A stretch of DNA of 64,000 nt, taken from Melieria omissa (taxonomy: Eukaryota > Arthropoda > Insecta > Diptera > Ulidiidae). The position numbers and the translations under genes were made by a program. A model generated the notes under the pieces. That model saw nothing but the letters and a program-made list of their open reading frames with translations. It ran no database searches and had not been told where the DNA came from. The DNA is taken from NCBI GenBank assembly GCA_963971225.1, contig OZ020268.1, positions 126,914,787-126,978,786 on the forward strand, written 5' to 3'. This document shows, one piece after another, positions 50,101-62,599 of this stretch. The stretch's first letter is position 1; the number at the start of each line of letters is the position of its first letter.

Positions 50101-52970
50101 ATACCGCAAAAAGCCATCGCAGCATCCAAGTCCCGACAATACCGAGGAGAACGTAAGCGAGCCGATTACTGAAAACTCGAAACCGGCCTCACCCACACAG
50201 GTACTCACAGCACAATAATAAAAGTATTGTTTGGCTCTTGTTTTCGTGTAGTAGCCGTAGATCGATTTGTGAATTTTGTGAATTTTTCAGTTGGTTTGAA
50301 ATTATGGTTCATGATTTTGAAGGCGGCGTTAATTTTGTACGTAAACACACGAAACCTTCACAGTTTGTGGTTTCATTTTAGTTTCGCTCACATCACTCAT
50401 CTCTCTGACAAATATTAACACAACTGTACTAATTTTCACATTTTCCTTTAAATTGCATTCACTTTATTTTTGAAACCACAGGAACAATTTGTACATCCGC
50501 CTTCGCCCAAGTTCAATTCGAACCCAAAAGAGAATCGTATGTCCTACCACCAGTACGATGTAAGATATCTACGGTTAAGCCTCCCTAAGCGGTATATGGA
50601 CTGTGTCCATATTGAACTTCGTGGCTTTGCGGTGTGGCCAAGTTATGAGCAACATTTTCCCCCTATATCTCAAAGTGCAAGAGCACTGCAATTCAATATG
50701 TGTGAATAGAATCATTCCAACATTTGAGACAGAGCCTGCTATATTCTGATTCAATGTTTTGAGTAAGCGATGTGTTAACCCTCCGATGCCCAACAAGGTC
50801 CATAGGGCCTATGGCGGTTTTAAAAGCAATTATTTTGTATTGTATACGTTTTTGCCTATCTGTCTGTAGTAAAAAATACATACATGTTTACTAAAAAATA
50901 TACACGAAGCTTTTTGGCTTTCCAAACACATCTACATACATTATGTAACACTACATTACTACATTACACTACTACATACTACACGTATTATATGCAATAT
51001 TAAAAAAGAAGTTCCTGGAGACCTTGTTGGGCTTTGGCCGTTTAAAAAATTGTCGGTTATCGGAGGGTTAAAGAGGTCGCGTGAATATTAACAAAACTTT
51101 TACTGTGATGTATAGGATTTATACACAGAGAAAATAACTGAGGAAGAACAGTTAATACGTGGAATGGATAGTATGAGCGTTCCAACATGGGGAAATCGAA
51201 CGAAAATGCGTGAAAATTAGAAATTGGGAGCATCCGTCCGCTAATTAAGGGTGCTTCGAGCTCAAGCTGTGTTCGGAGTTACTTGATATTTATTATTTTT
51301 TGCTCGCTCTTTGTTTTCGCCCATTTGCTGTTTGGCTGCCTTGTCATATTTGATATTCCGCACATTCAACCGCGCTTGTTCACTTGTGGCCAGAATGCTT
51401 TCGCCTTGACTTGTGTGTGCAATGCGTAACCGAAGCTGCTTTCGTGCTGGCGCCGCGTTTGGCACAAGTCACGCAAGTTTTGGGCAAGTTCCCAGGCGAC
51501 ACTGTGGCAGACTACGGCGTGGCTATGTAAGGGAAAACAATACGAAACATTAATATAGAAATGTAATTCTCCTCGCTGAGGTGCCACGACTTTACGAACG
51601 CGAACCTTACTCAAGTTAGGTGGGGTTAGGCACTGCAAGCACTGATTTTGAGTTGTAGGTCAAAATTAACATATTTGGGTAGGTAGTCTTGATTTGTCCC
51701 CATTTGGAATAAGAACGAAAATGAGCTCATAATTTGGCCTTTCCAAAGTGCGAATGGGAGATCGCTGTTCCAAGCAATCGGGTAAATGTTGACAATACTA
51801 TGATTTGAAAATGCTGTCACGCACCCGTTGGAACAACGTTCTCGCAACGTACACACACACTAACAAAACACTGCTGTATACCGCTGGATGAGCCAAATAT
51901 CCACCTCACCATCCACCGAATCCCAAACCCCCACTTCCACTCCACACACTCGCACTTGCCACACTGTCCTCTGTGTTCTGCGTACGTGCGTAGGTGTGTG
52001 TCTTGACTAACATGCAAACGTTTTGGCACTAACAGCGCTCACCGGGCTCTGATCAGGATAGCCCCCATGCTGGGTACAGAGAGCGGGCGCCCATACCGCC
52101 CAGCATTTCGGCGCAGTCGATGAAGGTAAGTGGTGTGCTTACGGTATAGACCCGCTTACATTTTATGTCGCGCACCCTGGTGTGCGTTTTGTGAAGGCTT
52201 CGCGTTGCCGCCGCCGCCGCTGGTTTGCAAATATTTTGCTATTGTATTCCTTTTCCTATCTTCCGTTTCACGAAGGAATACTATCAGTCGGACCGTCCAG
52301 CATATCCAGCCCATTACCGCCACAGCCAGACCGACTTGACCGAATGGGAGGAGCACCAGCAGCACAACCACTACGGCAGCACAGCGGCGCTGCACCACAC
52401 TGGCGGACCGCGGCGCGGCGAATTGAGCGACCGGTACGCGTACCGGAATGGCAGTGCGCGGGAGAACGGTGGCGACTGGGATGATGCCGAACGGCCGCGG
52501 CCCAGGTGAGAAGTTGACCTGATGGCGAAGATAGCATTGTGCGTGTCTTGCTTGCCACAATCTGCTACAGTCCATTCGTTCGATCGTCGAATGGCCCTAA
52601 ACTGAGTTGGGTCAACTTTGCAGCCATCTCACCCCACGCCAGCTGGGCGTTTTATTTGAGATTTATTTATTGATATGTGTATTTGCATTGCAGACGGCCT
52701 GACGGTCGTTACAGCGACTCGGCCAGCAACGTCTCCACAGCTGTGCTCAACCACTACACCGGCTATCACAGGCGGCCCATAAATCGGGTGAGTGGAAGCG
52801 CATGAATACCTGCGCAGACTTTTGGCATAACCTCAAACTTTTCGGTCGTCACACAGAGTTCGAATTTGTTGTCGGCCACCTTGTGCCTCGTGAAGGAGCT
52901 GGACTATCCCAGTCTGGAGGTGGTGGAGCATGCCGTGCGCTGTCGCATCGACGAGCTATCGGCGGAATGA
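44147..52970 (+). CDS. CFAP410: CFAP410 (C21orf2) leucine-rich-repeat ciliary protein, ten coding exons
   Basis: Coding exons: 44147-44226, 45997-46062, 48968-49141, 49208-49553, 50123-50200, 50482-50559, 52036-52125, 52276-52505, 52694-52787 and 52857-52970. Phases agree throughout, giving 449 residues. The N-terminus has the family signature: LTEEMVIARSK, KLNCWGSDLSD, LYLRKNNIQDI, YLWLEENPCCDRAG, YRAIVLRALPNLKKLDN and VTQEELDEAL. This is an LRR domain closed by an LRR cap. The short helical C-terminus (SSNLLSATLCLVKELDYP...) matches the conserved CFAP410 tail. Between them lies a long Gln/His/Pro/Ser-rich insert, so the protein exceeds the 256-residue human form. CFAP410 works with NEK1 in cilium formation and DNA repair; human mutations cause retinal dystrophy and skeletal dysplasia. 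Introns 1 and 2 are long (1.8 and 2.9 kb), and a MITE sits in the intron between 50559 and 52036. Exons 5-8 of the insert are the least certain. Confidence 0.87.
45509..45529. repeat. CA dinucleotide microsatellite in CFAP410 intron
   Basis: About ten CA units within intron 1 of CFAP410. Confidence 0.9.
50779..51067. mobile_element. piggyBac-like MITE, family 2, in a CFAP410 intron
   Basis: This 289-bp unit starts CCCTCCGAT and ends ATCGGAGGG (9-bp inverted ends), flanked by TTAA on both sides (50775-50778 and 51068-51071). A second inverted repeat lies inside: GCCCAACAAGGTC (50788-50800) against GACCTTGTTGGGC (51021-51033), a perfect 13-bp match. A palindrome CCATAGG-G-CCTATGG is at 50800-50814. 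The interior is AT-rich with no frame. The TTAA flanks and CCC ends fit piggyBac, yet the ends differ from family 1, so a different helper transposase is likely. It lies between coding exons 6 and 7 of CFAP410 and needs only splicing to be harmless. Confidence 0.75.
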
Positions 52971-54985
52971 TGATGTATGCGACGCATGCCGTCCTGTTGA
53001 GGGATGCGTCATGAAGGACGGCAATGCCGGAGCGGCGCTGTAAGCGAGCAAGCAGAGGTTCGATGGGCACAACACATGGGGCCGTAGTTGAGCAGCGGCG
53101 GACAGCGCACCCTGCGCGCTGGTCTTTACGGAAGTGAGCGGATGCGGGAAACACGTTGAAACTACGTTTTACTACTTTCGAGTAACAACTTTACTACCCT
53201 CGATTCGGTTTAATAATCTTGGTTTAATTTTTAACATAAATGTATGCTACGATTTGAAGAATTGATTAACTGAATAACTGATGTAATGTAATGAGTTGTG
53301 CTATACTGCGTGCATGATTGTAACTAGCCTTGGTGATTTTAGTAAAAGAGCAATGAATGAAATGGAGGTGATTGCGATTGCGATTGTGTCTCAAGTTTCG
53401 TACTGAAATGTGAGCAATTGCGGCAGCCTGAAGCCACTGTAACGCAGCACCACCAACAATAATTAATATAAATATGCGAAACACGAAAGAGAAACAAAAA
53501 CAACAAAACAAAACAAACTTGCCAATTGTACACAGACATAGAATAAAATAGAATATACGTAAATTTTATATTATATTTAATTAAAATAGCAAACAAATAG
53601 AGTAAAATAGCCTGAACAGGAAATACTCAACTCGAATATTACGTTGCAATGGAATTGCACTTCGCAAGAAGCAACACTCAAATTAAGCAAAAGTTTGCAG
53701 GACTTTGTAAAATTTGTAATAACTCAGTTGTGTGAAAAAGAGAAGAGCCTGTGACGGATGCTAATGCATTTGTGCATTTATATTTGCAGATTTCCAAATT
53801 CTCTCCCGTACTTAAGACATTGTACACGTATTTCTTAATTTGTTCACCCAGGGTTTTATACGACTTTCTGCAAACCATAGAATTGTGATTAAAATAGTTT
53901 ATATTTGCACATTAAACAACAATTTGGGGCAATAGTCTTAAACCATTGAGGTGTCAAGTTTAGCTTATTGCGCTTATTTATGATTTAATATTTAACTGAA
54001 TGCAATTTTGTATGCGCTTTTTAACGTCCATTTTGTTTTGTATCGAATACTTGACTATGAATTTATGTACGAAGGCACAAATTGAAAGATGTGGAAGGAA
54101 TGTGAATTTTAAAATGAGAATTTATAAAAAACTAATTTGAACAAAAAAGAACGAATAAAAATTAATGATTTAACTAACAGATTTGGCCTTTGTTTGAACT
54201 AAGTTGGAATCATCATAAGGACAAACATGCATTGTTTCACGGTTAAAGTAAATGTTCAAATTCAAGTGTTCTGACTTTTTTATAAAATTACTGTTTACCT
54301 GCTTCAACTACTAAAACAACTACAGGGCTTCGTTGGAATGCAATTTTAGATTTCATGGTCTCGGCAACAAATCGTTGAAATAACTATGATGCACTTGAGT
54401 AAAGTTTCCCCGTTGAACGGCAACAGCTCAGTCGTTTGAGTGCATGGATAGATATTGCAGCCACTAAAATTCATTGCTCACAATTACGTGGTGTTTGGAA
54501 GTTTGTTTCATTCAGGAAGATGGGCAACCCTTCTCAACTCTGAGTTGGTTTGTGTGCTAGCTGTGAGCTTTCACGTTGTTTTTGTATGCACTAAACGAGT
54601 CTCCAAACTTGAAAACATTCATGTACAGAATTAAAGCGGCATCGCTGCTTGCCACAGCAGCAATTTCTGATTACACAAAAAACTTGTAATTATTGTTTAA
54701 ATATCATATACATACTATATATGTATGTAGGCAGAATTTTATTTGCTGCTTAAAAATTCGTTGAAAACAGTTGTACACATTTCTTAAAGTAGAATAACAC
54801 AAATTTTCTCACGAAATATTTTGATGAAAAATTGGTTCAAGTTTATTTCCATCGCTATCCTAATTTTTAACATTTGCACTTAAGCAATAGAAAAACATAA
54901 GTTGGATCCTAAGAGACGTAATGTGAAGAAATAAACACATGAATATAAAAAGTAAACCAAGCATATATAAAATATTCGTTCGATC
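52971..54985. other. CFAP410 3' region and gene-free DNA
   Basis: The CFAP410 3' untranslated region begins here. No other gene is supported. AATAAA signals lie at 53542 and near 54155. The rest is AT-rich. Confidence 0.5.
53542..53547 (+). terminator. possible polyadenylation signal of CFAP410
   Basis: First AATAAA on the plus strand after the CFAP410 stop, about 570 bp downstream, in AT-rich sequence. Confidence 0.4.
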
Positions 54986-55245
54986 AATAATGACACAGCG
55001 CGTATTAGCCACAACAGAAATGCAGACCCTGAGAACAATATGCGAACACACAAGACTGGATCGTATCACAAACGAAGAATAAGACAAAAGTGCGAAATAC
55101 AAGTCATTTACAAGTGGGGAAGAAAAATACGAAAAGAGTGGCAGAAACGTGTGGCAAGGATGTCTATGGCCAGGAAACCTACAACGAACAGACTACCCGG
55201 ACGACAATCCAAGCATGAATGCTGGACATCTAAGTCCCAAAATGA
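54986..55245 (+). pseudogene. decayed non-LTR retrotransposon, C-terminal tail of reverse transcriptase ORF
   Basis: Two frames together give the typical end of an endonuclease/reverse-transcriptase polyprotein of RTE or CR1 type. TQRVLATTEMQTLRTI and TRLDRITNEE in one frame are followed in the next by RIRQKCEIQ, WGRKIRKEWQKRVARM and a Pro-Gly-Arg segment. The switch occurs at about 55078-55082, where one A appears lost from a GAAGAAATAAGA-like sequence. Everything upstream of the tail is missing, so this is a relic. A piggyBac-like MITE begins directly after it at TTAA (55246-55249). Family assignment is by general resemblance only. Confidence 0.6.
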
Positions 55246-55249
55246 TTAA

Positions 55250-55560
55250 CCCTTTCGACCCCAAAGTTGCCTGAGAGCAACTTCACCTATTTCTCATCTT
55301 ATAGCAAAAGCTACGATTAATTTTAATTTATGGGTTTCTTTTAAGTAGGCACTAACAAATTTATAATTTTTGAAGTGAAATCAAAGCAAATTACAATAAT
55401 TTTCCGCGATATCAGGTTTGTGTTCTAATTGAAGTCTACGAATTGGGTGCGTTCGATCAGGGTTTTGATGATGGTTCAATAAAATCCAAAAGTGATCATT
55501 TTGTATTTTTCCATAAATATTAAATAATTTTTCTGTAGCTAAAAAATATTGATTCAAAAT
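55250..55560. mobile_element. piggyBac-like MITE, family 1, copy 2, right end missing
   Basis: Starts with TTAA (55246-55249) and CCCTTTCGACCCC, then repeats the hairpin AAGTTGC...GCAACTT and follows copy 1 closely for about 300 bp. Similarity fades near 55550-55560 in AT-rich DNA and no GGTCGAAAGGG end is found. The copy is therefore truncated. It sits against the RTE-like relic. Confidence 0.7.
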
Positions 55561-58273
55561 ATATTTAAAAGTTGTAAATAAGTTGTAAATAAAAAAATTA
55601 AAATTTTATAAAAAGTAGAAGAAGAAGAGAAGAAGACGTTAAATTCAAACGATTCGTAAATGTATTGTTTACTTTTGATCAACATGAGCAACAGTTAAAC
55701 AACAATTTCACATCATTTTCTATATATGTATTTATTTGCATTGGATTTTTTATTTGTATTATATTTTTTTTCACAATTTTGCACATAATTCTTAAATGTA
55801 GAATATACTGTTTTCAATTGTTCAATTTTATAATATTTAAATACATTGCATTGCGGAATATGTAATTTGTTGGCTTGTCTCTGGTTTTCCCTTCAAATAC
55901 ACAAACAATAAAATGCATACTCATTCATTATAGTTGGTGAGTCGGTTAATTTTGGTAAACAGTGTAGTTGCAGTTGTTTGACTTGATTTACTCTCAATTT
56001 GATATTTGGAATAATTTGTAATCGACATGGAGAATATTAATTAATTATTCAACAACACATTTAAACACTTAAATTAGGAGCAGTGAGTGAGAGAGTGTGG
56101 GTGGCATTGTGTGTGTGTGGCGAGTGATCGTGCTCTGCGACTTTCCACCAACCGGCGAAACGCCCCAAACACTCAGCCCTGCCTGGCATGTAGTGAACCT
56201 TCCTCGGCCTCTGATATGCAGACGCTGCACGCCCTCGCTCTCTGCTGATATATCCGTCCAATGTATTATGTAAATATATAATATGTATAATATTCTCTTG
56301 CATAACAGTCCGTACAATATTTGTTGTATCTTTAATATATATTTTTGTGGTCGCACATCAATTCTGGCAAAACAATTTCTGCAGTCATAGAGCAACAAAA
56401 CTTATTCAACAGCCAACTGCGAGCAGTGAAACCCGAATCTATATTTTATGCTCCTATTTTTGTACAAACTATCACAAACTTAAGTAAGCAGTTCGCAAAT
56501 CAGGTTCACAGTTGCACAGTGGAGTGGTTTGTACTCTAAACGAATTTGACTAACAAGCACAGGTCTCTTCGAGTAGGTACACAAATTACAGCTTCGCAGT
56601 CGTTCTGGTAAAAAGCGGTGAGCACAGTACAATTTGTTGTAATAATAATTGACAAAATTCGAAGTATGTAGTTACCACTAACTCATTCACATATGTATAT
56701 GTACATCAAATCAAATATATAATATCTGATAACATATGGATCAAAATAATATAATAATTTCTAATAATATAATAATTTAATAATATATAATAATTTCTAT
56801 AAAATTAAAAAAAAATTATAAAATTTAATTTATATAATAAACTTATTAACAGAAGCATCAATGCAATTAATTATATTGGCCACCTAAGGGTAGTTTTAAT
56901 CAGAGCTGGTGGCCTCGTGTAACACGCATTGAACGTATAAATATTTGAAAACCGATATGCGACGATAACTCAAACTTGACACATTTTCGTTTACTAAATG
57001 TAATTGTTTCAGTGCTAAGAAAGTAAATGCCATGTACTAAGTCAATATATATAAGACAAATATATCCATAATCAGAGTAATTATAAAGTAACGTAGTGTC
57101 GAAAGTGGAAGGTTCCGCGATCCTACATACATAGTGAACGAGCACATACTTAGTTTACAGTTCAGATTCTCTTCAGCAAGTCTTAAGCAATGCCAACCGA
57201 CTGTGACTTGAATAACATCGGATCTAATAGGCCATCACTTTCCATTGTATATTTCCTAAGCCTGGAACGGAAGTGTTTGTAACATCTCTACATGTGTATG
57301 TGTTCATTATTTAATTTGGCGATCGGAAGTCCCAGTAGGTAGCGCCGCTCTAGCTGGTGTGGTGTGGTCATTGGTTGGTGGTAATGGTGACCTATTGGTC
57401 GCGATGCAAACTGCATTCACTGTTCGTCATCAATCTCCAAGCATGCTCTGATTGACTCGTTCCAGGAGTAAGAAACGGGCCTTATATAGTGCCTGAGGAC
57501 GACTACTAGCGAACCAATACGACTATGCATTTGCTTGTCACAAATGTCTCTACATAGTTTTACATTTTGACAAATATCGTGGCAGAGAAATACTTAAACC
57601 TATAAAAAGCGTCAGTAGATCTGGTTCCTGATCGAGCTATGTGCTTTACGGAAATTCGTTTGAAACGATTTCCATTCGAAAATAATTTCTTTGGTTGAGA
57701 TTTGACTAAGATTACAATTTACTATTCCGGCCGTGACCATGAAGCCAGCGCAGCACTGGTCGGGCACGGCGAGACGTAATTGACAACGAGGTTAAATTGT
57801 TTGCTTTTACGAGAAACAGTAAATAAAATTCTTGTGCATTACAATAACAACAACAGTTAAACAGCTAAAATGAATGTAATAATTAGTATGCAGTAACACT
57901 TTGTTTAAAATTAGTTAATCGAATATGCGCTGCGTGTGGTGGCAACGCGCTCATGATATGCTTTTGCCTTAAAGATACTTCTTGGTAGATATATGTATGT
58001 GTGTATGTTGGTTTCGCCCATTGGATTTGTTGTTGGTGTCAATGGGCTAAATTAAACTTTGTCTGCTCCTGAAAGCGGGCGTGGTCGGTGCAGGGACAGC
58101 AGCAGGTGCCGCGACTTGTGCGCTACCCTCCATCAGTGCCGGAAACCAGCTCAGCGCCGCCGCTTGCAGCGCAACTCAATCAAATCGAAATTATGTGCTT
58201 GGGTCCCCAATGTGGAGAGAATGTTGGTGTTCGGGGTGCAGTCGGAGGCTTGTTGCTGGGCAGTTGCAGCGCC
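55561..58273. other. gene-free stretch, partly Gad1 3' flank
   Basis: No supported gene on the plus strand. The right part probably contains the Gad1 3' untranslated region, but its end could not be placed. An AT-rich tract with repeated ATAATA units lies at 56740-56840. Open frames are short. Confidence 0.45.
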
Positions 58274-60344
58274 TTACAAGTCGTCACCCAAACGATGAAT
58301 CTCGTCGAGCATGAAGTCGACGTCCTGCTCGGTCACCGCTGCAGACGAGATGATCGAGCGGAAGAAATTTGGTCGCCGATCGTCGGGCTGGTAGCCCACC
58401 ATAAGTGTGCCCTTCTGCATCATGCGTCCCTTGATAACGGGGCAAATCTGAAGAGACCGCGATGAGAAGCGAGAGAAGTGTGAGTTTTGTGTTTTCTGTA
58501 TTTTCTGTATTTTCAGTTTTATGTTACCTTGGCCAGCTCCTGCTCCTTCTTGCTGTCGTGGGGCACGCCCCGCAGACGCTTCGGTATGTACCAGAACGAC
58601 ACGTTCACGCACTCGGGCTCCATGATGAGATAGTAGCGATCGGGCTGCTCCTTGATGCGCTTCACCTGGTAGTGCACCAGCTCCATGAGGCGATCCTGCT
58701 GGCGCTCGAAGCCCTCGGTGCCCTTGGAGCGCCATTGTAGCCACAGCTTGAAGATGTCGTTGTGGCGACCGCACTGAATGACCTTGTCGCCAGTGTCGTA
58801 GCTGATGTCGTAGTGCTTGTCGGTCATGAAGAGATACTCGGCCGACATTTGGTTGCAACTTATCAAAAGGCCCTGTGCGGGTGGCGCAAGTCAGTAGGTG
58901 GAGGCAGAGCAGCATGTGGGTGCGAAAAGAGGGGCGTGGAAAATGAACGAAAGTCGAGCCGGAGTCGAGCGCTTGCATTGCTTCCCACGCATTTAATGCG
59001 CTTTTCATGTTGACATTGCTGCGTAGTTGTAATTGTTGCTTTCAGTGGGGATAGGAAGGAGGAGGGTTTTGTCAGAAGCGGACAAAGGTTACTTCAAGTA
59101 AATCAATGGAATGAGCCTGGGTTTAAGGAGAAGGGGCAAACATGGGGCCAACATTTTGAGTTTTGAAAATTATGAGAGATTGAAAGTCCTCCCATTTACG
59201 TTTAAAAATGTTACTTCGGTCCGAGGGGGCGTGGGCGAAAGACGGTTTTATAAATTTAAACTCCTCCTTGTCAGTCGGCAATAAGTCAAGTCGAAATTTT
59301 AATTAAAATTCCTGAAAAAGCAATTTTACTTCGACAGTTGACGGCAACTTACAATCAACAGCAACTGTGACCAATGGGAACATATTGCACGAATGTTCAT
59401 ATTGTTGCTCCTTTGTTGTTGTTGTTGCTGTTGTTATTGTGTTTTGTGATGCTGTTAGCGAAGTTGCGCCAAGGGTGACTTTCGTAATTTTTGTTAAAGG
59501 GAAAGTGTGTTTATTGGTGGTCGTCTCTCTGGGTTAAAGTTTTTAAAAATGTGGAGTTGCCCGCATTCTTTGGTTTGTTTTCCGTTACTAATTACACGTA
59601 CTTTTGCATGCATGTATGTATGTGTGCACAGACTATAGTCAAATTTTGAAGATAGCCGTGAAGCGAATTGAAAAAGTTTAAAGTCAAGTTATTTCAATGT
59701 AAAGTAAATTTTTAAAGATTGAAGAAACAAGTTCTTACGTGTTGGTAAGAATTTAAAGCGTTCAACTGATATTTATTCTGTCCGCTGGTATACGGAAAAA
59801 GACAGGCGGTAATGTGAGCAAAATATCAATAATAGAAGTAACAACTGTCGTGTGGCCAATACAACATTGACAGAAAAATGTTCACACATTTCTTTAATTT
59901 GACCATTCGGAAAGGATGTGCATCTAGTATCTTTATTCGGTGAACTGGGGGACCATCTTATACCAGGTACAGACTGGGTATCCAGAGGTGTAGGAAGTTT
60001 ACTAAAATTTCTCTTGGATATTGTACTGACTCACAGTGTTTGAAGTCCAAGAAGGAGGCACAATATATCTACAGGTCGCAGTGCATTATCCCTATCAATA
60101 ATAATTATCCTTCGCTAATTTAAGCTCGATATGTGTGTGATGACCCTACAAATCTGCAAACAATTGCAACGAAGCAACGAGCAATGCCGCGTTAATAGCT
60201 CAGCAAGCTTTTAGTTCATTTTCCAGCAACAAACAGCCAACTTTGGGCTGCATTTGGGTACTTACGTCTTCCTTGAAGTGTATGGTGGAGCACTGCAGCA
60301 AAGCACCCATCAATTTGTGTGGATTCCAGGTGACCGAGTCGGCC
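58274..60344 (-). CDS. Gad1: glutamate decarboxylase Gad1, last three exons
   Basis: Exons 60344-60266, 58872-58528 and 58447-58274 (stop) encode the C-terminal 198 residues with a shared phase. Evidence: RADSVTWNPHKLMGALLQCS, which carries the Lys that binds pyridoxal phosphate in NPHK; then GLLISCNQMSAEYLF, DTGDKVIQCGRHNDIFKLW, FWYIPKRLRGVP, and the final block ICPVIKGRMMQKGTLMVGYQ through RSIISSAAVTEQDVDF. These match Drosophila Gad1 almost residue for residue. The enzyme makes GABA from glutamate in the cytosol of neurons. Introns are 1393 bp and 80 bp. The catalytic N-terminal part and the PLP-binding HxDAAxG segment are not seen between 60345 and 64000, so the upstream intron exceeds 3.6 kb and the gene runs off the right edge. 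Confidence 0.95.
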
Positions 60345-62599
60345 CTGTTGAATAAATCAATGGAGGATGAATGTCTGACTTAAGAGTGAAAAAATTGGTG
60401 CAACTGCGACCACAAAATTAATAAATAAAATTAATAAATCTCGTTGGCTACAATTAAAAGCCGTTCAATGGTAAATTACCAACAATTAACACGGGGCTGC
60501 ACGACGCGCAGCCAGCCACCCTTGGCCACCTCGCCAAGCTGCAGCTCACCCTCTGTGCTAGCGGCCATGAAATGGCGGCAATTCATGGCAAGCCCGCAAC
60601 ATTTAATTGAATTTAAAAATGCCTACAAATCGACGAAGAGAAGTGCGTGCAGACAGTGTCTGCTGGCAACATGCCGAGAGTCTGTCGGCGCAGGAGGTGA
60701 GGGTGACGGTAGCAGTAGCACCGCACACGACACAAACAACGACTGCTAAACATCCCTTTGGGAGCTATTTACGGTCTCTCACGCAGATGTTGCCAACGTG
60801 CTCATTATGACCTTCGAACCGATGATGATGACGATGTTGATGACGTTGGGAAGGGAGAACCCGGCCGTTGCGTTTTGCAGAGTGCTTTTGCTGCTCGGCC
60901 GATGTTATCTTATTTGTTCAGAAGGACGTAAACACTCGAATGACATTTACCAGATTTCAATTGCAGCGTTTACCTTCAGCGACAACATTGAATGGCTGGG
61001 GTCGGTCGATTAAATTTGGCGCTGGGGGACGAGATTCTTTATGGGTATGGTTCATCAATTGCAGCTCTCGAAGATATTATTATCTGGATGTGCATGGCGA
61101 TGCTTTGGTTGTGATAAAATATGTATTAAGTGAATATATCAAAATCTGTGCAATGCTGGACAATACCAACTGCACAGTCTGTATGCAAAATGCGCCTAAA
61201 GCAGGCACAGCAGATTCTCCTACTAAATTTGACTCCAGAACAACTGCTCCATAGTGTTTTCACGCTTCGGCAAAGCCTTTTCGTTTCTGTCTCTGGGTTT
61301 TCTTCTGGGCAGCATACAAAATGTTGCGACTTTCGAATGTAACTTTTAATATGCTTTTAATTTTGCAGTGCAAAACGATCCCATATGGCGCGTACACTCT
61401 CCCCCCCCCCCCTCCAGCTGGTTCATACTTCATGAACTCTCTGCTGGCAGGGCGCCTGAGAAAATCACAATTTGTCATTCGGTGCTCATCAGGTGTGCCA
61501 CTTGCAGCAGCAGTGCTTAGAAGGATTATGCTTTGTCGGAGTTGACGTTGTCACCATTCGAGTGAGTGCGGCATAAAGCGGCAAACAAACAAACAAACAA
61601 GCAACCAAGTGGATTTCAATCGCCCCCGAACAGCCCTCGGTGCGACAATGCGAGGCGGTTGTGCAGTGCATGGAGCGCGGCATGGCCATGGCGAAGAGCT
61701 ACAGTTTCGGCAGGGGTGATGCCGGTGGTGTGTCTTAAAAAGAGGGCAACACGTTTGCATCAATTACGTACACTTCATGCCCGCACATTATACCCCGTCC
61801 AAAGCCAGAGACAGGCGGGTGAATGCGGGTGGGTGCGAGTGGAAGCCGCTTCTGCGAAAATTTGAGGAATTTTCAATTTGAAAGCTAAAACATGCACGCA
61901 GTAGCTCGGCGGAATGCAATAAAGACAAACAGCCGCATTTCGGGTTCTTTTGCGAGCACTGCAAGTGCATTCACATTCACCTCCCACTCCGCCGACCTGT
62001 GCTGTCGGCTTAAGTTGAAACCACTTTGCTTGAAAGCCTGCGGTTGTGCTGCGTCTATGCAAATCCTTAAATGGCCTAAGCACTCTCAAATTGATTACCA
62101 TATCCATCAAGTGCAGCCGACACTTGGGGATGGGCGGCGAGCGCCTACGCCGAGACGACTGCGGCAGACTGAGCTAATCCATTCAGAGTAACCACTAATC
62201 TGCAGGCGGCGAAGCGGCCTCTTGGACGGGGCCAGCGCAAAGCGAATTGCGGTTATGCAAGTTGGAGTCTGTCGGCGGGTGTGGGATTAATTGACGCTTT
62301 CAAAATAATGCCTCGAAAATTAATCATTAATTGAGAGAGCATGACAGGCAGCGGATTTGGAGAGGAAAAGAAAACACCGCAAACGTGATTAATGGGCAAT
62401 CGATGTTTGTGAGGGCTTATGGTTGGCGCTTTTAATTTAAATGAGTTAAAAGTTTTGAGAGTTAAGTGAAATGCCGAAACTTCATTTCATTGCTGTGCAC
62501 GACGAAACCGTGTTTACTTAATATTCAAACGGCAAGGCGCCCTGAATTTTGTTTATGATTGTAATTTCCTAAAAATCTACCCTATTGCCAGCCTCGAGA
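60345..62599. other. Gad1 intron, no feature recognised
   Basis: Most likely intron of Gad1 on the minus strand. A poly-C tract is at about 61402-61413. Short frames on both strands carry no motif. Confidence 0.5.

Noticed and set aside
59940..60110. Possible transposon remnant in a Gad1 intron
   Set aside because: No readable motif, ends or target duplication found.
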